Source: CAZIPN01 sp964541225 (GTDB lineage Bacteria; Actinomycetota; Coriobacteriia; Anaerosomatales; JAAXUF01). Taken from it: 44,892 bases of DNA. Numbering within the stretch: position 1 is the first letter of the stretch; every line of letters starts with the position of its first letter. Shown here in pieces: positions 17,622 to 26,081 of this stretch. The notes beneath the pieces were generated by a model that saw only the letters and a list, made by a program, of their open reading frames with translations, was not told the DNA's origin and did no database searches. Location: the NCBI GenBank assembly GCA_964541225.1, contig CAZIPN010000016.1, positions 1 to 44,892 on the forward strand. The letters are read 5' to 3'. A program made the translations under genes and the position numbers.

Positions 17622-18294
17622 GGTGGAGTTCTCCGTCCACGAGGTGAAGGATTCGAGAGGCCGCCGCAGCCACCTGGTCGCTGTGAGTCACAACCAACAC
17701 GGCTGTGCCGCGAGCGGCTTCGGCTGCGAGCAACTCGACAACGGCCGCCTCTGAGGCCCTATCAACTTCGCCGGTCGGCTCGTCGGCAAGAATGATGTCG
17801 GGCTGTCCCGCCAACGCGACAGCCAAGCTGACTCGCGCCGTCTGGCCGCCTGAAAGACGCGAGGCTCGTGTGGAAGCCTTGCTCCACATTCCGACAGAAT
17901 CGAGCAACTCGCGCACCCCGCGTCCGGCACCGCTGCCGAGCGCTCGAGCAATCTGGACGTTTTCGGAGACACTCAGGAGTTCGATGAGGTTTCCCGATTG
18001 CCGCATGATCCCGATGTGCCTCGCTCGCAACCGGGATCGTTCGGACTCACTGCAGTGGCTAATGCGTTGTCCCGCTATTCGAACGACGCCTCCGTCCGGA
18101 TCATCGAGTCCGGCCAGACACGCAATGAGCGTTGACTTGCCGCTGCCTGACGGACCCGTTACCGCCACGAACTCACCTGCGGCAAGAGCAAGAGAAACGC
18201 CTCGAAGTGCGAGGGTCTCTTCGTCCCCAGCGTGGTAGAACCGGTACAGATCGCGCGCCTCGAGGACTGCGGTCTTGTTCGTCTCTACTTCCAT
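17614..18294 (-). CDS. ABC transporter ATP-binding protein (LolD/MacB type), first of pair
   Basis: A 226-residue ATPase with Walker A GPSGSGKST, signature RLSGGQTARVSLAVAL and Walker B IILADEPTG followed by EVD. The chosen start, ATG 18294, lies inside the last codons of the lipoprotein gene (10-base overlap), consistent with coupling; a longer frame to 18321 exists. It overlaps the second ATPase gene by 8 bases. The final GGELHHA-like tail is short, as usual for this group. Confidence 0.92.
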   Translation of the reverse strand: MEVETNKTAVLEARDLYRFYHAGDEETLALRGVSLALAAGEFVAVTGPSGSGKSTLIACLAGLDDPDGGVVRIAGQRISHCSESERSRLRARHIGIMRQSGNLIELLSVSENVQIARALGSGAGRGVRELLDSVGMWSKASTRASRLSGGQTARVSLAVALAGQPDIILADEPTGEVDRASEAAVVELLAAEAARGTAVLVVTHSDQVAAAASRILHLVDGELHHA

Positions 18295-18944
18295 GACAGG
18301 CTTTGGCTCACGATCCGCCACGGATCCACGTTGTCCGCGCCAACGGGCGAGAGCAGCGTGAGATCAACACGTTCGCCGTTCTTGGAGACCGAGTAGCGCT
18401 GGACATCGAGCCGATACTGCTTCCCCGTCACCGGGTTGGCGGTACTGTTGACGCGATACTCCGCCAGAACGGCAGGACCGACAGGCAATGGGACTGACCT
18501 GACTCGCACAAGTTGGAAGGCCAACTCCTGCGATTCGAGCTGTGGAACCTCCACGGCTTTCACGTTCGCGACCGTGGGCGCTTGTGCGGCCACGCTCCAC
18601 GAGACTCGAACAGTGTTGAGTTTGTCGGTGAACTCCACGCTGTTGTTCGTGCTTCGCCTGGACCAGCCTTCCGGGATCTTGAGTGAGACTCCGCCAGCGG
18701 TCTTGAAAGACACGAATGCCTGGTTGTCCGGTATGTCGCCTGGGGGGTTGTTCTCCGGTGCGACCGGCTTCTGGACTGGGACGGCGTTCGACGGGGGGAT
18801 TGATGGCGAAAGAGGAGGTGTAGCCGCGCTCGACGAAGCGGGTGCGGTCGTTGATGGCGCAGGGGCATGCTTCGCCGCGCACCCAGACGCCAGAGCAAGC
18901 AGGGTAGCGGCTGCCGTAACGCCGATGAGGTAGCGAACATTCAC
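18285..18944 (-). CDS. Secreted lipoprotein of the ABC exporter operon
   Basis: A 219-residue predicted lipoprotein: signal peptide with lipobox ALASGC, then an Ala/Ser/Pro/Thr-rich linker and a beta-rich domain. The start is GTG 18944 with AAGGAG 6 bases upstream; an upstream frame to 19013 lacks support. The globular part (for example SFKTAGGVSLKIPEGWSRR) resembles LpqN/photosystem-PsbP-like secreted folds only in a general way; I do not assign a family. It is the first gene of the operon and probably supplies the extracellular part of the transporter system. Confidence 0.8.
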   Translation of the reverse strand: MNVRYLIGVTAAATLLALASGCAAKHAPAPSTTAPASSSAATPPLSPSIPPSNAVPVQKPVAPENNPPGDIPDNQAFVSFKTAGGVSLKIPEGWSRRSTNNSVEFTDKLNTVRVSWSVAAQAPTVANVKAVEVPQLESQELAFQLVRVRSVPLPVGPAVLAEYRVNSTANPVTGKQYRLDVQRYSVSKNGERVDLTLLSPVGADNVDPWRIVSQSLSWK

Positions 18945-19024
18945 GGAGCACTCCTTTCTCGCCGCCGACGCGATGTAGCTGGCGATCAAGCGGCGCGATA
19001 CCGTTCGCGACAAGGGCCAAGTGG

Positions 19025-19058
19025 AGACTAGTGTTGCGGCGCTGAGATTCCGCTGAGA
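19025..19058 (-). promoter_or_regulatory. Envelope-regulon promoter box B (upstream of lipoprotein/ABC operon)
   Basis: Minus strand: TCTCAGC (19058-19052), GGAA, TCTCAGC (19047-19041), 10 bases, TAGTCT (19030-19025). The two heptamers are identical, making this the best-conserved copy. The lipoprotein start codon is 80 bases downstream of the -10. Confidence 0.75.
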
Positions 19059-19155
19059 CTCCGTGCTATGCCGCGCATTGCCGAATGCAGCAGGGTCGGA
19101 AGGTCACCGGAACTGGAGTGACGTTCTGCCCAGCTCATGAAAGCGGCGCTCTGTT

Positions 19156-19959
19156 TCACCTGGTCCCGAAGGCAATGCGCTCCGCGCTTTGCCTTCGGGC
19201 GGGTCGTCGCATCGCCGCACTGTGAGCATTGAGTTCGGCCACGTCATCGAGCGGTGGCAGCGGACCCACCGGACCGTAGCGGTGCGTGAGTGCCGCACGG
19301 ATCAGGTGATCTGCGATTTGTGGGTTTCTCGGCAGCAGAGGACCGTGCAGGTAGGTCCCTATCGCATTTCGATACACTGCGCCCTCGACAGATCCGTCGC
19401 CAAGATTGCCGCCGCCGTGCACCACGCGGCCGAAAGGCGATTCCTTCGAGCCCAAGAACGTCCTACCGGCATGGTTCTCGAACCCCACCACCACAATCGG
19501 GGGAGGAGCAGGCTCCGTATTCCAGAGCTGAAGAGACACTTCGGTTGTGATCTCGCCGATCACGCGATTGCGGTCTGCCAGGGTCCATGCGTCGAAGACG
19601 CCTATCCCTGGCAGCGTTGCCCCTGACGCAACCAGATACTCCGAACCGAAGAGCTGGAAACCACCGCAGATTGCGAGCGCTGCTGCACCACCGTCAACCA
19701 AGTCGCGAATCATCGAAGTGTGCCGGACAATATCGCGCGCGACTCTCCCCTGGGCCGAGTCCTGCCCACCGCCGATGAAGATGAGATCGACGTCGCCCAG
19801 ATCGGCGGCCTCGCCCAAGTACACCTCAACGACCTCGGCTTCAAGTCCCCGCCACTGACACCGCTTGACGAGAGTACGCACGTTTCCGGAATCCCCGTAC
19901 AAGTCCATAGCTTCGGGGTACAGATGCGCGATCTTGATGTGGCGGGTCCTAGGCACCAT
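19156..19959 (-). CDS. gatD: Lipid II isoglutaminyl synthase, glutaminase subunit GatD
   Basis: A 267-residue class I glutamine amidotransferase of the CobB/CobQ-like group. The nucleophile is Cys98 (LAICGGFQLFG), and the C-terminal catalytic His lies in GTYLHGPLL. GatD releases ammonia from glutamine for MurT, which amidates the D-Glu of lipid II. The start ATG 19959 overlaps the end of murT by 11 bases; a longer form from 19995 is possible. The C-terminus is extended with an Arg/Ala-rich tail. The murT-gatD order is the standard operon of Gram-positive bacteria. Confidence 0.92.
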   Translation of the reverse strand: MVPRTRHIKIAHLYPEAMDLYGDSGNVRTLVKRCQWRGLEAEVVEVYLGEAADLGDVDLIFIGGGQDSAQGRVARDIVRHTSMIRDLVDGGAAALAICGGFQLFGSEYLVASGATLPGIGVFDAWTLADRNRVIGEITTEVSLQLWNTEPAPPPIVVVGFENHAGRTFLGSKESPFGRVVHGGGNLGDGSVEGAVYRNAIGTYLHGPLLPRNPQIADHLIRAALTHRYGPVGPLPPLDDVAELNAHSAAMRRPARRQSAERIAFGTR

Positions 19960-21346
19960 AGCGAAGCTGTCTGCCGAGTTGCGCGAGGGAGTCACGCCCT
20001 TTGGCGTGCGCCCTCCTTATCCGGATCATCGCTGTGTATGTTGCAAGCATGTGAGCTGAACCGCCGAGAGGGAGACGTCGTGCAAGCTGTTTGAAACCGT
20101 TGGCCGGATCGCGGCACAACTCAACGTGCCTCTCCTCGATTCCGGCATACTTCAGGCGCAATGCAAGATCGTCTGCTCTTGAGCCACTGAGCACGAGATG
20201 CTTCCCAGACAAATCAAGTGATTCGAAGTCCACGTCCCAAATCCAGCTCACATCGCGCCCGTCTGCGGCGTTGTCGTTCAAGGCAAATCCAATTGCACTC
20301 GATTCTTGATCGCTGAGCGCCGACGCGATGGACAGCGATGCCCCTGTCGGGTTCTTAGCGAGTGAAAGAACGACACGCCTACCAGTGACGTCGAGCACCT
20401 CGGCTCGGCCGAAGGCGGGTTCGTAGCTCGCAAGAGACGAAGACATCGCGTCAAGGGATACTCGTGACACGAAAGCCGTGGCGCACGCCGCCAGAGCGTT
20501 GTACACGTTGTGAAGCCCCGATAGCGGCAGGTGAATGCGCACGCTCTTGTCGCCAGCGTTGAACGTGAAGGCGGACGACTGTGACCCAAGCTCGACATCC
20601 GTGGCGAGGAAGTCCACGGTGGGTCGACTCCTTCCACACAATGGGCAGTACCAGTCTCCGAGATGCCCGTATCCTCGCGCTCTGAAGCTCATCTGCGACT
20701 TGCAGTTCGGGCACTGTGCCCACTGCTGACCCACCGGCATGTGTTCCGCGCCGCACTCTGCGAGCGATCGAGTGTCGACTCCGAAGTAGCGGACCGAACT
20801 GGGGGCAACATGAGAGAGACTAGCCACCGAGGGATCGTCGGCGTTAAGGATGGTGACTCCAGCGCCGCGTTCGACCGCCCTGCCGAGGAGGGCAGCGGTG
20901 TTCTCGAGGTCGCCGTAGCGGTCAAGTTGGTCGCGAAAGATGTTCAGGACGCACGTTACTGCTGGTCGCATCTGCTCGCACACAGCAGGCGCGGCCGCTT
21001 CATCGACCTCAAAGACACCGAGTTCGCCCCACCGATCGCCGATGAGCCTGGTTGCGGCTATCAGAGAAGAGGCGATGCCGTGCGACAGATTGGACCCGGC
21101 GTCATTGCGGACGACTCCGACTCCGGTTGCCTCAAGGATATCCCCGAGCATCTTGGCGGTTGTTGTCTTGCCGTTGGTTCCGGATATCGCCACGCATCCG
21201 CCAGGCAGAGATGATGCGAGTTCACCCAGCAGGTCGGAGTGCAGCCTTTGGCCGACCAGTCCGGCGATCGCCGTGCCCGACCCGCGGCGCAGTAGGCGTG
21301 ACATCGCGGCGGCGCTCTTTCCCGCAAGAACTGCAGCGGCTTTCAT
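19949..21346 (-). CDS. murT: Lipid II isoglutaminyl synthase, Mur ligase-like subunit MurT
   Basis: A 465-residue Mur-ligase-family protein with the ATP-binding loop SGTNGKTTT (Lys60), an inserted zinc ribbon (CPNC ... CPLC, about residues 205-230) and a C-terminal DUF1727 domain. With GatD it converts D-Glu at stem position 2 of lipid II to D-isoglutamine at the cytoplasmic membrane face. The ATG 21346 start has AGGAGG 10 bases upstream; the frame is open to 21523 but that extension includes the promoter. Promoter box C lies 49 bases upstream, linking amidation to the envelope regulon. Confidence 0.94.
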   Translation of the reverse strand: MKAAAVLAGKSAAAMSRLLRRGSGTAIAGLVGQRLHSDLLGELASSLPGGCVAISGTNGKTTTAKMLGDILEATGVGVVRNDAGSNLSHGIASSLIAATRLIGDRWGELGVFEVDEAAAPAVCEQMRPAVTCVLNIFRDQLDRYGDLENTAALLGRAVERGAGVTILNADDPSVASLSHVAPSSVRYFGVDTRSLAECGAEHMPVGQQWAQCPNCKSQMSFRARGYGHLGDWYCPLCGRSRPTVDFLATDVELGSQSSAFTFNAGDKSVRIHLPLSGLHNVYNALAACATAFVSRVSLDAMSSSLASYEPAFGRAEVLDVTGRRVVLSLAKNPTGASLSIASALSDQESSAIGFALNDNAADGRDVSWIWDVDFESLDLSGKHLVLSGSRADDLALRLKYAGIEERHVELCRDPANGFKQLARRLPLGGSAHMLATYTAMIRIRRAHAKGRDSLAQLGRQLRYGA

Positions 21347-21394
21347 CTTTATATGCCCTCCTATCGAAGGCGAGAGTGTCTTGCTCGTCCGGTA

Positions 21395-21428
21395 GGTATG
21401 ACAGATGCCAGATGAGAGGATGCTGAGA
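21395..21428 (-). promoter_or_regulatory. Envelope-regulon promoter box C (upstream of murT-gatD)
   Basis: Minus strand: TCTCAGC (21428-21422), ATCC, TCTCATC (21417-21411), 10 bases, CATACC (21400-21395). The -10 is the weakest of the eight at its last position. The murT start is 48 bases downstream of the -10. Confidence 0.65.
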
Positions 21429-21954
21429 GGACTCGGGCCGAGCCGTCCATCGAGTCCGCATGACACGGCGAGAGGACGGGACTCGGAGTTCGGTGCGTCG
21501 GCAACGCTGCCTGCCACTCTCATCGTAGTCTCAGGATGCGTGCGCGAAGCTGAGCCCCGAGCCGTGACGCAGCTCCATGTCCGCGAGCTGGAGTAGACAC
21601 GCCCCTAGCCAAGGAACTCGGCGGCCTGTCAACGTTGATCACGGGAGGAGCATCCGCGTTGTTGGTCGCGCTCTGCCTCGTGTACTCGGCAAACGTCGAC
21701 GATCGACCGCCGCTCACGCTCCATAGCCGACCTGCCCACGGCCCGTCGCTAGGATGACGACAGAGTTCGGTCCACGCGCGCAAACTCGCCGTCCTCGAGG
21801 CCGTCGGCAACCGGTTCGTGCGATCTGGCGCGCCCAGCTCGTGGCTGACTACCGCGAGGTTAACGAGGTCGATCGGTTCGGAGTCTTCGTGCCTCGCTAG
21901 CTTCTCTGCTGTCCCTGTCGGGGTCTCGGCAAGCTAGCCGCCCCAAACTGTGTC
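21429..21954. other. Intergenic stretch without a supported gene
   Basis: A 526-base stretch between the murT promoter and the PHP gene. A minus-strand reading frame is open from about 21932 to 21520 and contains segments such as DLVNLAVVSHELG with fairly GC-rich third positions, but it has no convincing start or ribosome-binding site and no family resemblance I can name. It may be the remnant of a decayed gene. I see no tRNA, repeat or terminator here. Confidence 0.3.
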
Positions 21955-22929
21955 CTACGCTAGCGTGTCCTCCTGCCGAGACGCCTCGGCGCGCTCCCGA
22001 CTCTCTCGGCCACGCTCCTTGATCTCGCGCACTTTGCGGGCGTAGGCGATGGTTCGAATCGGGTTGAACGACGGCCCCCAGCCCTTCGTCGAGTGCGCCT
22101 TGAGCGCGGCGCGCAAGTCGGCCGCTGTCGATCCGGGGAAGAGCGTGCGACTCGTGCCAATGCCGGAAAGCATGTGGGCGTCGCTGCCCCCGGTCGCCGA
22201 CAGTCTCGTGGCATTGGCGAACCAGTAGTGTTGAGCGAAGTAGTTGGCGAAGAACAGGAGCGGTGTGGAATTGGCGACTTCGAATCCGTCGTAGTCGACC
22301 GTGTCATAGACCTCGGTTGTGCCCCGGCACAGACCGTGGTTCGCCCACCATCTCGGCGCGAAAGGGTGCGCGGCGATCGCGATGCCGCCTTGCCGATGGA
22401 TATCGCCGGCGGTCGCGGCGGCAGGCATGCCGGGCTCGATGAGCTGCGGTGTCCACAACCCCAGGATGTGACCGTCAGCGCTTTCGACTTCCTGGCCGAT
22501 GCTGACTTCGATGCCATGCCGAGAAGCTACGGCAGCGGCCTGCAGAGCGCCCTCGTTCGTGTTGTGATCGCAAATCGCGATGATCTTCAGGTCGGTCTGC
22601 TCGGCAACCCATGTCACGACATCGGTCGGCGAGGCAGTCCCGTCAGAGACCGTGGTGTGGATGTGGAGGTCGGCCGCTGAGTAGTAGTCCTGGCGTATGG
22701 CCGAAGAACCGTGGCGTGTGGGCATCGCACATCCTCTCACCAAGTCAGAGCCAGACGCCGTTGGTGTGCGGCGTTGCTTCGGCGTTCCTTCCGGCGCACT
22801 GGCCACACCCGCCTCTGAAGAACTCGGAGCCTGTGCTAGCACCGCCGCAGTCAATGCGGCCGCAGCAAGAGGCGCACGGGATGGACCATCGTCATGTGGA
22901 AGACCAGCCTCTGGAGACGTATCGCTCAT
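21955..22929 (-). CDS. PHP-domain metal-dependent phosphoesterase-like protein
   Basis: A 324-residue protein with a PHP domain: DLHIHTTVSDGT (His89, His91, Asp96), ICDHN, an Ile-Gly-Gln-Glu segment, IAAHPFAPRWW and GGSDAHM. These are the metal ligands of PHP hydrolases (DNA polymerase-associated exonucleases, histidinol phosphatase, TrpH-type nucleases); the substrate cannot be told. Residues 1-70 are Ala/Pro-rich and have no recognisable fold. The start ATG 22929 overlaps the stop of the small Cys protein gene (ATGA), so the two are translationally coupled. The C-terminus is a charged helix (KERGRESRERAEASRQ). Confidence 0.85.
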   Translation of the reverse strand: MSDTSPEAGLPHDDGPSRAPLAAAALTAAVLAQAPSSSEAGVASAPEGTPKQRRTPTASGSDLVRGCAMPTRHGSSAIRQDYYSAADLHIHTTVSDGTASPTDVVTWVAEQTDLKIIAICDHNTNEGALQAAAVASRHGIEVSIGQEVESADGHILGLWTPQLIEPGMPAAATAGDIHRQGGIAIAAHPFAPRWWANHGLCRGTTEVYDTVDYDGFEVANSTPLLFFANYFAQHYWFANATRLSATGGSDAHMLSGIGTSRTLFPGSTAADLRAALKAHSTKGWGPSFNPIRTIAYARKVREIKERGRESRERAEASRQEDTLA

Positions 22930-23183
22930 GAATTCTCGGGTCCAGAACCCGACCCCGAACTGGTCCTCCAGCGCGGCCGCCAGTCGATGCACCAGTGATT
23001 CTTGTCCGTATGAAGCCAACTCGAGCCGACGTTGCCGCCAATGAGTGGCACCCGATGACACGCGGGCAAGTCTAGGCATCCCATGGTCGTATTCGTCGAC
23101 CCTTGTGAAGGCGGGCGCCAATACCAGCAGTCACCGCACGATTGCTCGGCATCTTTGCCACGTTCGTCCTCAAGTTCGCTCAC
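22926..23183 (-). CDS. Small CxxC protein, copy 1 (putative zinc-binding)
   Basis: An 85-residue protein with the pattern QSCGDCWYWRPPS ... PACHRV ... LHTDKNHWC..WRPRW: four cysteines (CxxC, C, C), several Trp and a C-terminal Gly/Ser tail. This resembles small single-zinc ribbons in which two CxxC-like half-sites flank a short insert; metal binding is inferred. A paralogue lies at 30515-30757, and both are preceded by the same promoter type. The GTG start at 23183 has AGGAGA 8 bases upstream. It overlaps the upstream membrane ORF by 14 bases and the PHP gene by 4 bases. Confidence 0.75.
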   Translation of the reverse strand: MSELEDERGKDAEQSCGDCWYWRPPSQGSTNTTMGCLDLPACHRVPLIGGNVGSSWLHTDKNHWCIDWRPRWRTSSGSGSGPENS

Positions 23184-23712
23184 AGTCGCGGTCTCCTGAA
23201 GGTTCGTCGCCGCGGGGAAGGTGGTGCGAGTGAACGAGACGATCTGATGGATTGCGCTGAAGGGCTGCGAGTACAGAACTCGCTCTCTGGCCGAAGGCAG
23301 GTGTCTCTCGGTCGCTTGGCCCGTGACAGATGGCGGATGGGAAGGCGCCGAGAGAACTAGGCCACACAGCCGTCTTCAGGGTCGTCTGGCATGGGGGACG
23401 GGCACTATTTCCGACGACAGCGGGGTTCCGACGTCTGTCGGTGCGACACACCGAACGGCCTGAAACAGCATTGACTATCAGGAGCGCACACAGCGCTGCA
23501 ATCCCGATCAGAATGGCGATCGCAATGACCCCGCGTAGCGTCAGAGGGCCACGGTTCACGGATGACTCCAAGTTGCGGCTTGCGCGTGGGCGCCGCGACG
23601 GTGACACCGTCGGCCTTGCTGGGTAGGCAGCTATGTTGTGTTCACGGGCTTGCCGTGTCGCTGGCGCACGTCCAGCGGCTCTCTCGGCGCGTTTCCTGAC
23701 GTGGGAGATCAA
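23170..23712 (-). CDS. Hypothetical protein with one transmembrane helix
   Basis: A 180-residue reading frame with an Arg-rich N-terminal cytoplasmic part and one strong hydrophobic helix (VIAIAILIGIAALCALLIV, about residues 63-82), followed by a Cys/Arg/Ser-rich tail. I recognise no family. The TTG start at 23712 was chosen for GGAGG 7 bases upstream; ATG 23769 is in frame but lacks a site. It lies between promoter box D and the small Cys protein gene, with a 14-base overlap, so it is probably the first gene of that operon. The composition of the C-terminal half is unconvincing. Confidence 0.45.
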   Translation of the reverse strand: MISHVRKRAERAAGRAPATRQAREHNIAAYPARPTVSPSRRPRASRNLESSVNRGPLTLRGVIAIAILIGIAALCALLIVNAVSGRSVCRTDRRRNPAVVGNSARPPCQTTLKTAVWPSSLGAFPSAICHGPSDRETPAFGQRASSVLAALQRNPSDRLVHSHHLPRGDEPSGDRDCERT

Positions 23713-23792
23713 TGCGGATCCTCCGACCACCTCTAGCACAAGGGAACGGGCGGCTGCCTGCGGAGTCATCAAAGTCTGCAGATGTGCCGTTG

Positions 23793-23826
23793 AGTCTCAC
23801 AGAACATTCCTGAGAGGCTGCTGAGG
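23793..23826 (-). promoter_or_regulatory. Envelope-regulon promoter box D (upstream of TM/small-Cys/PHP operon)
   Basis: Minus strand: CCTCAGC (23826-23820), AGCC, TCTCAGG (23815-23809), 10 bases, GAGACT (23798-23793). It is 80 bases upstream of the TTG start of the membrane ORF. Confidence 0.65.
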
Positions 23827-23920
23827 ACGTGGGGGACAGCACAGCCCACATCGACCATCGCGCCGCCCTCCCCGCAAATCGCCAGAGGACACGCACGGGG
23901 TCGATGCGCCATCTCCCCGG

Positions 23921-25312
23921 CTAGCCCTCGCCATGGTCGAGGATCGGGAGAGTCACTTCGAACGCGGCTCCGCCATGAGCCGAGTCGACCACTTCGATTG
24001 CGCCCCCGTGTGCGCTCGCGATGGCCCTGCTGACGGGTAGTCCAAGACCGGTGCCGCCACCAGCTCTGCCTCGGCCCTCGTCGATGCGCACGAATCGTTC
24101 AAAGACGCGTTCGCGCGCATCGGGTGAGATGCCTGGTCCGTCATCTGCGATCACGATCTTCGCCTCGCCGTTCGTGCACGCAAGGTTCACCCAGACCCGC
24201 TTGCGTGCGTGCCGCGTGGCGTTGTCAAGCAGATTTCGCAGAAGCTGACGAATGCGGATTTCATCGGCGTGCGCCTGCGGTGCGCATCCGAGCACAAGAT
24301 CAATGGACGTCGAGGTTCTTGGCGTCATCGACGATATCTCCTCGGCAACGGTCCGTGCGAGATCGAAATCCGAGCTGTTGAGGCGGAGTCCTCCCTCGTC
24401 AGTCGTTGCCAGTAGTAGCAGGTCGGCGACAAGCAGTTCAAGTCGCTCGTTTTCCGCTGCGACATCATCGAGCAGAGTCGACATGTCGACCGCCGAGGGT
24501 TTGGCGTGGGCGACTTCCAGCATTGTGCGAATAGCGGCCACGGGGCTCTTGAGCTCATGGGAAGCGTCCGAGATGAACCGCTTCTGCGCGGTGACGGATG
24601 TGTCAATCCGCTGAAGCATCCGGTTCATGGTCTCTGCGAGATCGCGTATCTCGTCGTGGGCTCTGGGAACAGGGAGACGCTCACTTGGTGTCGAAGATGA
24701 GATCATCTCGGCCTGCGCTTGAATCGCGCTGACTGGGCGGAGCGCCATTCCTGTCAGGAACCACGTGACTACTGCCACCAGAACGAGTGCGAGAACGGCG
24801 CTGGCAACCAACAGCGGCAGCAGCGTGTCGATGGTGTCTTCGAGTGGGCTCAGAGGCGAGGCAACTACGATTGTCCCTTGACCGTGTGGCGTCGTGACTC
24901 CGCGCCCGACCACGAGGAAAGGCGTACCGGGATCAACATCCAGTCCAGGATGCTTCTCGAGATCGGGTAGAGACGCGAGCTGTTTCGACAGCGTTCGGCC
25001 CGGCGAGAGGCTGAGTTTGAGAAGCGGCGTGTGAGCGCCCAACTCTGGACTCGCGGCGATGACGCGGTCATCAACGATTACTTGAACGAGCAACGAATCA
25101 CCGCGCCCTGGCAGCGAAGAAGGTAGCGAGCTGGACGCAGCGAGCAGGGCTACATCTTCGGCACGAGTCTCAGCCGCAGACTCGATGGATGAGCGCAGCG
25201 CATGGGTCATGAGGAACACAAAGATGCCGACTCCAATTGCCAGCACAACGCCAACGACCACCGATGCCACAAGAGTTGTCTGTGCTCTGATGCCGAAGAA
25301 CGGGAGTCTCAC
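23921..25312 (-). CDS. Sensor histidine kinase (TCS2)
   Basis: A 463-residue membrane kinase: transmembrane helix about 14-36, extracytoplasmic sensor, second helix about 168-192, HAMP, HisKA with His252 (ASHELKSPVAAIR), and HATPase_c with NLLDNATRHA, IADDGPGIS, VFERFVRID and GGTGLGLPVS. All boxes look functional. Its GTG start overlaps the regulator stop by 4 bases (GTGA). The layout parallels TCS1. The promoter in front of the regulator carries the shared box, so the system should be autoregulated. Confidence 0.95.
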   Translation of the reverse strand: MRLPFFGIRAQTTLVASVVVGVVLAIGVGIFVFLMTHALRSSIESAAETRAEDVALLAASSSLPSSLPGRGDSLLVQVIVDDRVIAASPELGAHTPLLKLSLSPGRTLSKQLASLPDLEKHPGLDVDPGTPFLVVGRGVTTPHGQGTIVVASPLSPLEDTIDTLLPLLVASAVLALVLVAVVTWFLTGMALRPVSAIQAQAEMISSSTPSERLPVPRAHDEIRDLAETMNRMLQRIDTSVTAQKRFISDASHELKSPVAAIRTMLEVAHAKPSAVDMSTLLDDVAAENERLELLVADLLLLATTDEGGLRLNSSDFDLARTVAEEISSMTPRTSTSIDLVLGCAPQAHADEIRIRQLLRNLLDNATRHARKRVWVNLACTNGEAKIVIADDGPGISPDARERVFERFVRIDEGRGRAGGGTGLGLPVSRAIASAHGGAIEVVDSAHGGAAFEVTLPILDHGEG

Positions 25313-25998
25313 GTTCTCGCCTCAGACCCTGGCGTGCCAAGACGGTAGCCGACGCCTCTCAACGTCTGGATCGTTGTTTGACATCCGGATGCCGCGAGCT
25401 TCTTGCGAAGGTACCCGACGTAGACCTCCACGATGTTCGCAGGCCCTTCGAACTCCCAGTCCCACACCCGAGACAAGATCTCGCTCTTTGACAAGGGGGC
25501 ATCGGCGTGGCGCATCAGGCATTCCAGAATGGAGAACTCGGTCGGTGTCAATTGGACGTCGTCAGAACCGGCGGTCACAGAATGCGAAGAAGGATCCAAC
25601 GTGACATCGCCACACATGAGCACCGCGGGCCGCTCGGGTGCTCCGCGTCTGACGAGAGCACGCAGTCTGGCAACAAGCACGACGAAAGAGAACGGTTTGG
25701 ACAGATAGTCATCAGCGCCAGTGTCCAGCGCTTCCGCCTCATCATGCTCTCCGGTCTTGGCAGTGAGCATGATGATGGGCACCCAGTTGTTGCGTCTGCG
25801 CAGTTCCGCGCAGACTTCGTAGCCGTTCATCCCTGGCAGAAGTATGTCCAGGATGATCGCATCGTAGGTGTTCTCAGTCGCCATCCACAGACCGTCAGTG
25901 CCGTCGTTTGCTATGTCTACGGCAAACCCTTCGGCCTGGAGACCCCTCTTCAGATACGATGCCAGACGAATCTCGTCGTCGACAACCAAGAGCCTCAC
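25309..25998 (-). CDS. OmpR-family response regulator (TCS2), likely regulon activator
   Basis: A 229-residue regulator with phosphoacceptor Asp51 (ILDILLPGMNG), acidic Asp7-Asp8, Lys in LSKPFSF, and a winged-helix domain with recognition helix NIVEVYVGYLRKKL. The start is GTG 25998 with GGGAGG 7 bases upstream. Promoter box E lies 27-61 bases upstream of the start codon, implying autoregulation. I infer it to be the main activator of the eight TCTCAGC-type promoters, because it is the only regulator gene directly preceded by one; the TCS1 regulator is an alternative or partner. Confidence 0.94.
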   Translation of the reverse strand: MRLLVVDDEIRLASYLKRGLQAEGFAVDIANDGTDGLWMATENTYDAIILDILLPGMNGYEVCAELRRRNNWVPIIMLTAKTGEHDEAEALDTGADDYLSKPFSFVVLVARLRALVRRGAPERPAVLMCGDVTLDPSSHSVTAGSDDVQLTPTEFSILECLMRHADAPLSKSEILSRVWDWEFEGPANIVEVYVGYLRKKLAASGCQTTIQTLRGVGYRLGTPGSEART

Positions 25999-26025
25999 GC
26001 GATGTCCTCCCTTGGGCCAATCATC

Positions 26026-26059
26026 AGACTACTTGCGGCAAGCTGAAAGCCAGCTGAAA
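26026..26059 (-). promoter_or_regulatory. Envelope-regulon promoter box E (upstream of TCS2 regulator)
   Basis: Minus strand: TTTCAGC (26059-26053), TGGC, TTTCAGC (26048-26042), 10 bases, TAGTCT (26031-26026). Both heptamers are the same variant and the -10 is identical to that of box B. The regulator start codon is 27 bases downstream of the -10. Confidence 0.75.
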
Positions 26060-26081
26060 AGCGAGGCCCATGCCACGCCTA

